DNA from: JAFAVZ01 sp036009105
GTDB lineage: Bacteria > Acidobacteriota > Thermoanaerobaculia > Gp7-AA8
Reading direction: 5' to 3'
DNA length: 23,405 nucleotides
Assembly (NCBI GenBank): GCA_036009105.1
Contig: DASYMJ010000152.1
Location: 1-23,405, forward strand
Position numbers and translations under genes: made by a program. Below, in pieces: positions 1 to 8,019 of the stretch; positions within the stretch are counted from its first letter, which is position 1; each line of letters opens with the position of its first letter. The notes below the pieces were generated by a model. That model did not search any database. It had not been told where the DNA came from and saw only the letters and a list, made by a program, of their open reading frames with translations.

Positions 1-1
1 G

Positions 2-520
2 ACGGCGGCGAAGGTGCTGGACATCCTGCAGATTCCGGCCTTCCTCTGCCGGCAGACCGACCTCATCGCGGCGGCGGCAAAGACCGGGAAGGCGGTGGGG
101 GTGAAGAAGGGGCAGTTCCTCTCGCCGGAGGAGACGAACAACATCCTGGAGAAGGGGGCCGAGGTGGGGAACGAGCGGGTGTTCATCACCGAGCGCGGCA
201 GCTCGTTCGGGTATCAGAACCTGGTGGTGGACATGCGGTCGTTCCCGATCATCCGTGGCTTCGGCGCCCCGGTGGTGTACGACATCACCCATTCGATGCA
301 GAAGCCGGGCGGCGAGGGGAAGCAGACCGGCGGCACGCCGCAGTTTGCCCGGCCGCTGGCCCGGGCGGCGGCGGCGGCAGGGGCGGACGGTTTCTTCATG
401 GAAGTGCACGACAACCCGCCCGCCGCGCTGTCCGACCGGACGACCCAGATCCGCCCCGAGGCGGCGCGGGAGATCATCCAGGACATCCTGGCCATACGGC
501 GGAGCCTGCCTCCGATCTAG
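2..520 (+). CDS. kdsA: 3-deoxy-8-phosphooctulonate synthase, C-terminal part (5' end outside window)
   Basis: Kdo-8-phosphate synthase condenses phosphoenolpyruvate with arabinose 5-phosphate, the first committed step to Kdo in LPS inner core; it is a cytosolic class I aldolase-fold enzyme. The reading frame is open from base 2, so the gene begins before the window, and about 172 C-terminal residues are present of a family length near 280. Recognisable family segments in order: LQIPAFLCRQTDL, VKKGQFLSPEE, FITERGSSFGYQNLVVDM, APVVYDITHSMQKPGG, and the C-terminal GFFMEVHDNPPAALSD followed by a DILAIRR helix. The E-V-H metal/substrate segment near the C-terminus is intact. The next gene starts on the base after this TAG stop, so the two are probably translationally coupled. 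Family assignment is strong; only the missing N-terminus is unknown. Confidence 0.95.
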   Translation, partial: TAAKVLDILQIPAFLCRQTDLIAAAAKTGKAVGVKKGQFLSPEETNNILEKGAEVGNERVFITERGSSFGYQNLVVDMRSFPIIRGFGAPVVYDITHSMQKPGGEGKQTGGTPQFARPLARAAAAAGADGFFMEVHDNPPAALSDRTTQIRPEAAREIIQDILAIRRSLPPI

Positions 521-2209
521 ATGTCCGCCGCGCGCCGCATCGTCGCCGGGCTCGTCGCCGCGTACCTGCTGCTGGTGCTGGCCGACCGCTTCGTGCTGGT
601 CGAACTGTTCCTTTACCGCTGCGGGTGGCCGCTGCTCGCGGCTTTCATCGTAGGGCTGGCGGCGATCGGCGCGGGGTCGTTCGCCAAACGTGATGTGGCG
701 ACGCGGCTGCTGGTCGGCTATCCGATCTTCGGCGCGATCTGCTTCCTCTTCGCGCTGATGAAGGCCAGCGTCTGGACCATGGCGCCGCTGGTCGTTTTAT
801 TCGCCGCCCTCGGCGCCTGGCAGACAGTACGTAGGACCGGCTCTCCAGCCGGTCCGGGGCCGGCTGGACCGCCGGCCCTACCTTTACTGCTGCTCTTTCT
901 CTCCATCCTCGTTCTGGCCCAGGCGCCCCCCTCCTCCCTCGACGAGCTGGCCTACCACCTCGCCATCCCCCACACCTGGCTGCTCGAGGGGCGGGCCATC
1001 GACCTGCCGCTCATCTCCCACTCCTACTTTCCCCTCGGCATCGAGTCCGCCGACCTGCCGCTCCTGGCCGCGCTCGGCCCGCTCGACGGCGGCATCGCCT
1101 CCCACTTTCTGCATCTGCTCGCGGCGCTCGCGGCTGCCGTGGTCATCCACCGCAAGGCGCGATCGAGGCTCGTCACGGCGGCCATCCTCACCACGCCGGC
1201 CCTGCTGCTCACCGCCGGCTGGTCGCTGGTCGACTTTCCCCTCCTCGGCATCTGCGCCGTGCTGTTCGATGAGGACGATGAGCGCACCATCGCCGCGGCG
1301 GTCGGCGCCGGGCTGCTGACGAAGTACACCTTCATCCCTTTCGCCCTGATCGTGCTGCTGCTCACGCGGCGCTACCGAGGGACGATGGTTGGCGGGGCGA
1401 TCGGCTCCGTTTTTTTCATTCGCAACCTGATCCTCACCTGGGATCCGATCGCGCCGTTCTTCCAGCCGGGGACGCCGCGCTTCATCGGCTACCGCGGCGC
1501 GCCGTTCCTCTCCGACTACGTCTTCGATCCCCGCTTCCTCGACGAAGCCCTCGGCGCCTCGCTGCTCACCACCGCCGCGCTGGCCACGACGCTCGCCGCC
1601 GGCGCGCTGGCCCTCTTCGGCGTCGTGCTGTTCCTGCTCGCGCCGTCCTCGCGCCTGCTCATCCCCTTCTTCGGCGTCGCCTCCCTCACCGCCCGCCCCG
1701 ACCGCCGCTGGCTGCGCGCGCTCATCGCCATCGCGGTCGCCGTGCAGCTGGTGCTCGTGGTGGTCTCCGTCGAGCGCACCGGCGCCTTCGGGTTGATCTC
1801 CGGCCGCCTGTCGGATGAGGAGTACCTGCGCAGGGCCCGCCGCTCGTACGATGGCATCAGCTGGCTCAATCAGGCCTTGCCGGCGCGGTCGCGCACGCTC
1901 GTGATCGGCCTGAACGAGACCTACTGGTTCGAGCGCGCGGTGCGCGGTGGCGGCAACTTCGACGGCGAGCGCGTCTCGCACTACCTCGAGGCGGCCACTC
2001 CCGATGCGCTGCGCCTCCGCCTGGCCAGGGACGGCATCACCCACGTCGCCGTCTTCAACCTGCCGCTGGAGACGGCGGTGGCGCGCAAGATCGAGGAGCG
2101 GCAGACGACGCTCTCGCCCGCCGCCCGAAGGTCCGTGGCCGAACTGCTCGACCGCTACGCGGCGAGCGTGACGTCACGGGGCGACGTCACGCTCTTCGCG
2201 CTGCGCTGA
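521..2209 (+). CDS. polytopic membrane protein, GT-C / glycosyltransferase family 39-like
   Basis: 562 residues with many hydrophobic segments, the first at about residues 7-27, then 38-55, 65-80 and 86-99, with further helices to about residue 415, followed by a soluble C-terminal domain. The segment DELAYHLAIPHTWLLEG (about residues 140-156) followed by SYFPLGIESADL resembles the first large periplasmic loop of GT-C enzymes, which carries the catalytic acid. Such proteins transfer sugars from polyprenyl-phosphate donors to lipids, glycans or proteins on the outer face of the inner membrane; donor and acceptor cannot be told here. The C-terminal part (VIGLNETYWFER and ITHVAVFNLP) matches the general pattern of the extracytoplasmic domain of these families. 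ATG follows the kdsA stop with no spacer, which fits coupled envelope-glycan genes. Residues 104-120 are encoded by an in-frame REP-like palindrome and form a Pro/Gly-rich insert between two helices. Exact family uncertain. Confidence 0.75.
   Translation: MSAARRIVAGLVAAYLLLVLADRFVLVELFLYRCGWPLLAAFIVGLAAIGAGSFAKRDVATRLLVGYPIFGAICFLFALMKASVWTMAPLVVLFAALGAWQTVRRTGSPAGPGPAGPPALPLLLLFLSILVLAQAPPSSLDELAYHLAIPHTWLLEGRAIDLPLISHSYFPLGIESADLPLLAALGPLDGGIASHFLHLLAALAAAVVIHRKARSRLVTAAILTTPALLLTAGWSLVDFPLLGICAVLFDEDDERTIAAAVGAGLLTKYTFIPFALIVLLLTRRYRGTMVGGAIGSVFFIRNLILTWDPIAPFFQPGTPRFIGYRGAPFLSDYVFDPRFLDEALGASLLTTAALATTLAAGALALFGVVLFLLAPSSRLLIPFFGVASLTARPDRRWLRALIAIAVAVQLVLVVVSVERTGAFGLISGRLSDEEYLRRARRSYDGISWLNQALPARSRTLVIGLNETYWFERAVRGGGNFDGERVSHYLEAATPDALRLRLARDGITHVAVFNLPLETAVARKIEERQTTLSPAARRSVAELLDRYAASVTSRGDVTLFALR
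831..881. repeat. REP-like imperfect palindrome inserted in frame in a coding sequence
   Basis: The 51 bases begin GTAGGACCGGCTCTCCAGCC and end GGCTGGACCGCCGGCCCTAC. The two ends are near-perfect reverse complements, so the whole element is an imperfect inverted repeat. Its terminal GTAGGGCCGG sequence (read from the right end) recurs exactly in the hairpin at 6386-6406. The length is a multiple of three, and the host frame reads through it as R-T-G-S-P-A-G-P-G-P-A-G-P-P-A-L. Confidence 0.65.
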
Positions 2210-2213
2210 AAGC

Positions 2214-3257
2214 CTACGGACAGGTGGCGAATGCGCCGGTGTCCGTCACCGCGGGAGCGTTCTCGTTGAGGTAGTTGAAGTAGCGCTTCGTCTCGCCGGA
2301 GGCGACGTAGGTCACGATCAGCTCGTAGTGCACGTTCGTGGTCGCGGCGGCGAAGACCCAGTGGCGGTTGTTGACGCCGCAGCCGTTCAGCTCCTTGACC
2401 AGCACTTCCCAGTTGTCGGGGCCGAAGAACCAGAAGAGGCCGGAGTTGGCGCTGGCGCCCGGCACGACGTTGCCGATGCCGCGGTTGCCCGCGAAGTCGA
2501 GCCAGCGGGTGGAGACGAGGTACTTCGACTCCAGGCAGAGCGCCGTCGCCGACGCGCCGCAGCTAGACGCGACCGCCGAGGTGAAGAACACCGCCGGCGC
2601 GACGACCGTGCCGTTGCGGTTGCCGAACGGATCGTTCGCGTTGCCGTCGAAGTGGTAGACCGAGAGCGCCGAGCCGGTGGTCACGGTGCGGTTGATGCTG
2701 GCGCGGATCTCCGCCTTGGTCCGGGCCACGCTCCAGAAGCGCACCTCGTCGTAGCTGCCGTGCGCGCTGAACTGCCAGGCGGTGTCGCTGCCGATGCGCA
2801 CCGGATCGGTGCTGAAGGTCATCGGCCCGGTCTCGTCGCGGCTGGCCACTTCCTCCCCGTCGATGTAGTGCTTGCGCACGCTGCCGTCGTACGTCACGGC
2901 GATGTGATGGAACTCGTTGCGCGGCAGGGTGCCGCCCGTCAACTGCGACCCCCCGCCTTTGATGTACGACCGCAGCTGCGTGCCGCAGACGCCGATCCAC
3001 CACGCCGTCGTGTAGTTCTTGCCGGCGATGCTGGAGCAGCCCGTGCCGCTGCCGGTGGTCGGGTTGTCGTCGCTCACCGCGACCCAGGCCTCGAAGGTGA
3101 AGCCGGTGGTGAAGTCGAAGCCGGAAGGGGGAATCTGCACGTAGCCGTGGCCGGAAGGAATCTGCAGCCACGCATTGAACGGCTGGGCCGCGGCGGGAAC
3201 CGCGAGGAAGGCGAGGGCAACCAGTAGAAACAAGGGAACCGTGCGGGAACGAATCAT
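2214..3257 (-). CDS. secreted LamG/concanavalin-A-like domain protein with Acidobacteria-type C-terminal module
   Basis: 347 residues. The N-terminus MIRSRTVPLFLLVALAFLAV followed by PAAAQP is a clear Sec signal peptide with cleavage probably after AAAQ or AAA. The body (about residues 30-200) is a LamG-like jelly-roll: FTFEAWVAVSD, FHHIAVTYDGSVRKHYIDG, and YDEVRFWSVARTKAEIRASI are hallmark strands of Laminin-G-3 domains, which bind carbohydrate or protein outside the cell. The C-terminal part (about 240-347), with RWLDFAGNRGIGNVVP, GLFWFFGPDNWEVLVKELNG and HWVFAAATTNVHYELIVT, resembles a module I recall repeated in many Acidobacteriota secreted proteins; its function is unknown to me. The ATG at 3257 is chosen over the longer upstream frame because it is preceded by GGAGGA (3264-3269) at good spacing and gives the signal peptide. 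The gene ends 4 bases from the convergent membrane protein gene. Confidence 0.8.
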   Translation of the reverse strand: MIRSRTVPLFLLVALAFLAVPAAAQPFNAWLQIPSGHGYVQIPPSGFDFTTGFTFEAWVAVSDDNPTTGSGTGCSSIAGKNYTTAWWIGVCGTQLRSYIKGGGSQLTGGTLPRNEFHHIAVTYDGSVRKHYIDGEEVASRDETGPMTFSTDPVRIGSDTAWQFSAHGSYDEVRFWSVARTKAEIRASINRTVTTGSALSVYHFDGNANDPFGNRNGTVVAPAVFFTSAVASSCGASATALCLESKYLVSTRWLDFAGNRGIGNVVPGASANSGLFWFFGPDNWEVLVKELNGCGVNNRHWVFAAATTNVHYELIVTYVASGETKRYFNYLNENAPAVTDTGAFATCP

Positions 3258-3263
3258 CCGGGA

Positions 3264-3269
3264 TCCTCC
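3264..3269 (-). promoter_or_regulatory. ribosome binding site that decides the LamG-protein start
   Basis: On the minus strand the sequence reads GGAGGA, 6 bases before the ATG at 3257. It supports a start well inside the longer open frame, which continues upstream through the metK terminator and into metK antisense. Confidence 0.7.
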
Positions 3270-3334
3270 AATCAAATTGTGTTGATGCGCACCATGATGC
3301 ATCCGAAATCGGTGGGACGCTGTGATGTGCGAAC

Positions 3335-3364
3335 AAAAAAGGCGCCGCGGTGAAGCGGCGCCTT
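3335..3364 (-). terminator. intrinsic terminator of metK
   Basis: Read on the minus strand, a perfect 10-base stem AAGGCGCCGC / GCGGCGCCTT with a 6-base loop is followed by a run of six T. It lies 24 bases past the metK stop and before the LamG-protein gene on the same strand, so the two genes are separate transcription units. Confidence 0.9.
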
Positions 3365-3388
3365 GTAGTGATCGGAGAGTGCGGATCG

Positions 3389-4576
<1,188 letters not shown>

Positions 4577-4687
4577 TGGTGCGCTCCTGCGGAGTAATCG
4601 CCGAATCCTAGCATGCAGGGCCAGCTCTCGGCTTGCCCAATTGCAGCGCCGGCTAGCTCGGCAGTTCTCTTGCACCCTCGCCCCGCA

Positions 4688-6385
4688 ATGCTGAAGACCC
4701 GCAACCTCGGCGCGTATCGCGACCTGCTCGTGCTCTTCACCCGCTACGGCCGCAAGGACTTCCGGCTCTCCCTCGACCCGGGCGAGATCGTCCTGCCCGA
4801 CGAACCGGAGCCGCCTTCCGAGCCGGACGTCCGGGCCCGCGCCGAGGCGTTCGCCACCGCGCTCAAGTCGATGGGCCCGACGTACGTGAAGTTCGGGCAG
4901 GTGCTCTCCACGCGGCCGGACATCGTGCCGCCGGAGTACATCGCGGCGCTGGAGCAGCTGCAGGACAGCCTCGAGCCGTTCTCCTTCGCCGAGGTGGAGA
5001 CCATCATCGAAGAGGAGCTCGGGATCCGCATCTCCAAGGCCTTCCAGTCCTTCGATTCCACCCCGCTTGCGGCCGCATCCCTCGGGCAGGTCCATCGCGC
5101 CGTGCTGCGCGACGGACGCGAGGTGGTGGTCAAGGTGCAGCGGCCGAACGTGCGCGAGCAGGTGCGCAAAGACCTGGAAGTCTTCACCGACATCGCCACC
5201 ACCATGGAGGAGCACACGGAGATCGGCCGAAAGATGAACCTGGTCGGCGCCATCGAGCAGGCGCGGGTCATCCTCATGACGGAGCTCAACTACCTGCAGG
5301 AGGCGCGCAACGCGGAAGTCTTCCGGGTGAACCTCGCCCAATTCCCCCAGATCTACGTGCCCCAGGTCATTCACGACTACAGCTCCTCCCGCGTGCTCAC
5401 CACCGAGCTGGTGAAGGGCCGCAAGGTCTCCAGGCTGACGCCGCTCGCGCTCATCGAAGGCGACTACGCGGAGCTGGCTGCCGTGCTCACCCGTGCCTAC
5501 CTCAAGCAGATTTGCGTCGACGGGGTGTGGCACAGCGATCCGCATCCGGGGAACGTCTTCCTTCGCGACGAGGACAACGGTCCGCAGATCGTGCTGCTCG
5601 ACTTCGGCATGGTGGGCCGCATCAGCAGCGAGCTGCAGGACGAGATCATCAAGCTCCTGCTCGCCGTCTCCTCCAACCGCGGCACCGAGGTGGCGGAAGC
5701 CTGCGTGCGGATGTCGGAGGTCCAGGAAGGCTTCGATGCGACCAAATTCACGCACGAGATCTCCAGCCTGGTGGCCCAGGTGCATGACGCCGATGCGCAG
5801 CAGATCAACACCGGGCAGCTGATCTTCAACGTCATCGCCGTGGCGAATAACAACGAGCTGAAGGTCGCCGCCGAGCTGGCCATGCTGGCCAAGACGCTGC
5901 TCCACCTGGACGGCATCACCAAGAAGCTCGATCCCGATTACGACCCGCAGCGCGTGATCCGCGAATACTCGGAGACGATGGTCGCCCAGAAGCTCGAGCA
6001 GAAGTTCAACCCGCGCAACTTCTACCCCGCGCTGCTCGATCTGAATCAGCTCGTGCTCGACCTCCCCCACCGCGCGCGGGAGATCATCGACCTGACCGCG
6101 GCGGGCCGGCTGACCTTCGGCATCAAGCTGGCGCAGGCGGAGGAGCTGCTGTCCGGGATGCACAAGATTGCGAACCGGATCACGGTCGGCGTGGTGATCG
6201 CCGCGTTGCTCATCGCCTCGTCCCTGATGATGCGCGTGCCGGTCGGCTTCCACCTCTTCGGCTACCCGGCCATCGCCATCCTCGGCTACCTCGCCGCCGC
6301 CATCGCCGGCGTGTACCTGGTCTTCTCCATCTTCATGAAAGACCGCAAGGACAAGGAGCGCGCCGGCATGAAGGGGAAGACTTAA
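4688..6385 (+). CDS. ubiB: ABC1/AarF/UbiB-family atypical protein kinase-like protein
   Basis: 565 residues from the ATG at 4688. UbiB-family proteins are atypical kinases or ATPases at the inner membrane, needed for isoprenoid quinone biosynthesis in Proteobacteria. Motifs seen: family-defining KxGQ as KFGQ at 68-71 within YVKFGQVLSTRPDIVPPEY; the A-rich loop AAASLGQV (128-135) that replaces the glycine loop; the VVVKVQRPNV lysine at 149; HSDPHPGNVF (282-291); and DFG at 305-307. Two C-terminal transmembrane helices (about 498-515 and 525-548) match the family's membrane anchor. The frame extends 25 residues upstream to an ATG at 4613, but that extension is low-complexity and the family begins near MLKTRNLGAYRDLL, so 4688 is preferred despite no clear ribosome site. 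A UbiE/MenG homologue lies 0.8 kb downstream, which fits a quinone role; whether the quinone is ubiquinone or menaquinone is not shown. Confidence 0.88.
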   Translation: MLKTRNLGAYRDLLVLFTRYGRKDFRLSLDPGEIVLPDEPEPPSEPDVRARAEAFATALKSMGPTYVKFGQVLSTRPDIVPPEYIAALEQLQDSLEPFSFAEVETIIEEELGIRISKAFQSFDSTPLAAASLGQVHRAVLRDGREVVVKVQRPNVREQVRKDLEVFTDIATTMEEHTEIGRKMNLVGAIEQARVILMTELNYLQEARNAEVFRVNLAQFPQIYVPQVIHDYSSSRVLTTELVKGRKVSRLTPLALIEGDYAELAAVLTRAYLKQICVDGVWHSDPHPGNVFLRDEDNGPQIVLLDFGMVGRISSELQDEIIKLLLAVSSNRGTEVAEACVRMSEVQEGFDATKFTHEISSLVAQVHDADAQQINTGQLIFNVIAVANNNELKVAAELAMLAKTLLHLDGITKKLDPDYDPQRVIREYSETMVAQKLEQKFNPRNFYPALLDLNQLVLDLPHRAREIIDLTAAGRLTFGIKLAQAEELLSGMHKIANRITVGVVIAALLIASSLMMRVPVGFHLFGYPAIAILGYLAAAIAGVYLVFSIFMKDRKDKERAGMKGKT

Positions 6386-6406
6386 ATGTAGGGCCGGTCC
6401 CTACAT
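6386..6406. terminator. short perfect hairpin between convergent genes, probable bidirectional terminator
   Basis: Stem ATGTAGGG / CCCTACAT (8 bp) with loop CCGGT starts on the base after the ubiB stop and ends 2 bases before the stop of the opposing L,D-transpeptidase gene. There is no T-run on either side, so termination is plausible but not typical. The core shares GTAGGGCCGG with the REP-like element at 831-881, so it may be a degenerate copy of that repeat used as a terminator. Confidence 0.5.
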
Positions 6407-6408
6407 GT

Positions 6409-7080
6409 TCATTGCGTGCCCTTCTCCTCCAGATCGTTCCTCCCCTTGCTGGCCATCACCTCCGCCGCGTGCGCGTCCGCCGCGCTCTCGAAGATGTAGA
6501 CCGCGGTTCCCACCTGCGCCGCGCTGTAGACCTGCTCCAGCATCTCGTCCGGCAGGCGGATGCAGCCGTGCGACACGCGCTTGCCGATCGACTTCGGGTC
6601 ATCGGTGCCATGGATCAGGATTCCGTCGCCCAGATCGAGCGCGTATTTGCCGAGCTTCCCTTTGACCAGCCGCGTCGGCGAGTCCGGCGCCGGCACCCTC
6701 TCTCCCGCCTCCAGGAAAGCCCAATCGGGCTTGCGCCAGACCGGATCCTGGAGCTTGCGCAGGACTTTCATCTGCCCGCGCGGCGTGTGGAAGAGCCAGG
6801 TCTTGCCCGCCTTCTTCAGCACTTTGCCGCTGCCGGTGGCGGCGGCGGACTTGCTGACCAGCTCGCCGTTCTGGAAGAGATAGGCTTGATTCGTCGCGAC
6901 GTCGATGGTGATGACCGTTCCTTCCTTCGGTGCCTCCTGGGGCAGACCTTCGATCTGCACCTCGTCGTTGCAGCGGCCGAATTGCCACCAGTGGCAGTCT
7001 TCCGCGAACAGCCGGGGTGCTGCGAAGAGCAGGCTGGCGACGAGTGCGGCGCGCGCCAGCGGATTGGAAAACGTTTTCAA
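6409..7080 (-). CDS. secreted L,D-transpeptidase (YkuD domain)
   Basis: 223 residues from a TTG start. L,D-transpeptidases form 3-3 peptidoglycan crosslinks or attach proteins to peptidoglycan in the periplasm, through a catalytic cysteine. The catalytic motif is SHGCIRLP at about 170-177 (Cys173), preceded by ILIHGTDD with the conserved His157. A first strand TVITIDVATNQAYLFQNGELV (about 55-75) is the usual start of the YkuD fold. Residues 1-26 form a signal peptide ending LFAAPRLFAED. The TTG at 7080 is chosen because GGGGAGGG lies 6 bases upstream and the signal peptide then begins directly with KTFSNPLARAALVASLLFA; an in-frame GTG at 7137 would add 19 polar residues ahead of it. No LysM or peptidoglycan-binding domain is present. 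The CHWWQFGRC segment after the signal could form a disulfide. Convergent with ubiB, divergent from the UbiE-like gene. Confidence 0.88.
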   Translation of the reverse strand: MKTFSNPLARAALVASLLFAAPRLFAEDCHWWQFGRCNDEVQIEGLPQEAPKEGTVITIDVATNQAYLFQNGELVSKSAAATGSGKVLKKAGKTWLFHTPRGQMKVLRKLQDPVWRKPDWAFLEAGERVPAPDSPTRLVKGKLGKYALDLGDGILIHGTDDPKSIGKRVSHGCIRLPDEMLEQVYSAAQVGTAVYIFESAADAHAAEVMASKGRNDLEEKGTQ

Positions 7081-7205
7081 GGACCACCCTCCCCACTCGG
7101 TTTTACTGCGAATAACCAAGTGCGAGATCGGCGCCACTTTTGGGCGGTTCCCGTAACGCTATCGTGTGTCGATTCTGCGGTTTGGCACGGTAAGATAGGC
7201 GCCCC

Positions 7206-7961
7206 ATGACCGACTCTCCAGCCGAGGCAGAACCGCTTGCCGCCCATCCCCCGCTCCCCTCCTATTACCGCGCCGACGCGGAGCGCCAGTCGTTCCTGAA
7301 CCGCCTGTTCGACCGCGCCTCTACGCACTACGACTGGGTCAACGCCGTGATGTCGTTCGGCTCGGGCTACCGCTACCGCGACGAGGTGCTGCGCCGCACG
7401 CAGCTGCGGGAGGGGATGCGCGTGCTGGACGTGGCCTGCGGCACCGGTCCGGTGGCTTTCGCCGCGAAGCGGATCGTGGGGCCGGGCGGGCGGGTGGTGG
7501 GGGTGGATCCGAGCCGGGGAATGTTGAACGTGGCGAAGGAAAAAGTCGACGCGCGCTTCGTGGAGGCGCTCGGCGAGGCGCTGGCCATCCGCGGCGAGTC
7601 GTTCGACCTGCTCACCATGGGCTACGCCTTACGCCACGTGAGCGATCTCCGCGCCGCCTTCCGCGAGTACCACCGCGTGCTCAAGCCCGGCGGCCGGGTG
7701 GTGATCATGGAGATCGCCGTCCCCCAATCCGCTTTCCGCAAGCGCCTCCTCGGCTGGTACATGGGCCGCGTGATCCCCCTGGTCGTCCGCCTCGGCACCC
7801 GCTCCCGCGACGCCGAGCAGATGATGCGCTACTACTGGGACACGACCGCGAACTGCGTCCCCCCCGCCACGATCATGCAGGCGCTGCGCGACGCCGGGTT
7901 CCGCGATGTGCGAAGAGATGTGCAGTGGGGAATGTTGTGCGAGTACCACGGGGTGCGGTGA
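7206..7961 (+). CDS. ubiE: UbiE/MenG-type quinone methyltransferase
   Basis: 251 residues, class I SAM-dependent methyltransferase of the UbiE/COQ5 family, which C-methylates demethylmenaquinone or 2-methoxy-6-polyprenyl-benzoquinol late in quinone biosynthesis. The N-terminal FLNRLFDRASTHYDWVNAVM is the family signature seen before the Rossmann fold; motif I is VLDVACGTGP (about 73-82); the acidic end of strand 2 is VVGVDPS (98-104); and YHRVLKPGGRVVIMEI (about 155-170) is the typical post-motif III segment. The family's second signature region, around YYWDT, follows. The ATG at 7206 has no clear Shine-Dalgarno sequence; a TAAGAT that could act as a -10 box at 7191-7196 would give a very short or leaderless mRNA. 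The ubiB homologue upstream suggests a common quinone pathway. MenG and UbiE cannot be separated from sequence alone. Confidence 0.85.
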   Translation: MTDSPAEAEPLAAHPPLPSYYRADAERQSFLNRLFDRASTHYDWVNAVMSFGSGYRYRDEVLRRTQLREGMRVLDVACGTGPVAFAAKRIVGPGGRVVGVDPSRGMLNVAKEKVDARFVEALGEALAIRGESFDLLTMGYALRHVSDLRAAFREYHRVLKPGGRVVIMEIAVPQSAFRKRLLGWYMGRVIPLVVRLGTRSRDAEQMMRYYWDTTANCVPPATIMQALRDAGFRDVRRDVQWGMLCEYHGVR

Positions 7962-8019
7962 GCGAGTAGCGGCAGCGATCAGTTCCGGCCGGTGCTTATG
8001 TACTGAGTATCATGGGTAA

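Noticed and set aside
884..2044. Minus-strand 386-aa open frame
   Set aside because: Antisense shadow of the GT-C-like membrane protein, with Glu/Arg/Gly-rich low-complexity content.
4577..4687. SAM riboswitch upstream of metK
   Set aside because: The gap is only 111 bases and divergent; I see none of the conserved SAM-I, SAM-II or SAM/SAH core sequences or a terminator stem.
4577..6253. Upstream extension of the metK frame
   Set aside because: It is the antisense of the UbiB-family gene; MetK aligns from the ATG at 4576 with a ribosome site.
7183..7198. TGGCACG before the UbiE-like gene as a sigma54 promoter
   Set aside because: The -24 part is perfect, but at the -12 position the sequence is GATAG without the GC; it is more likely chance, overlapping a TAAGAT that could be a -10 box.
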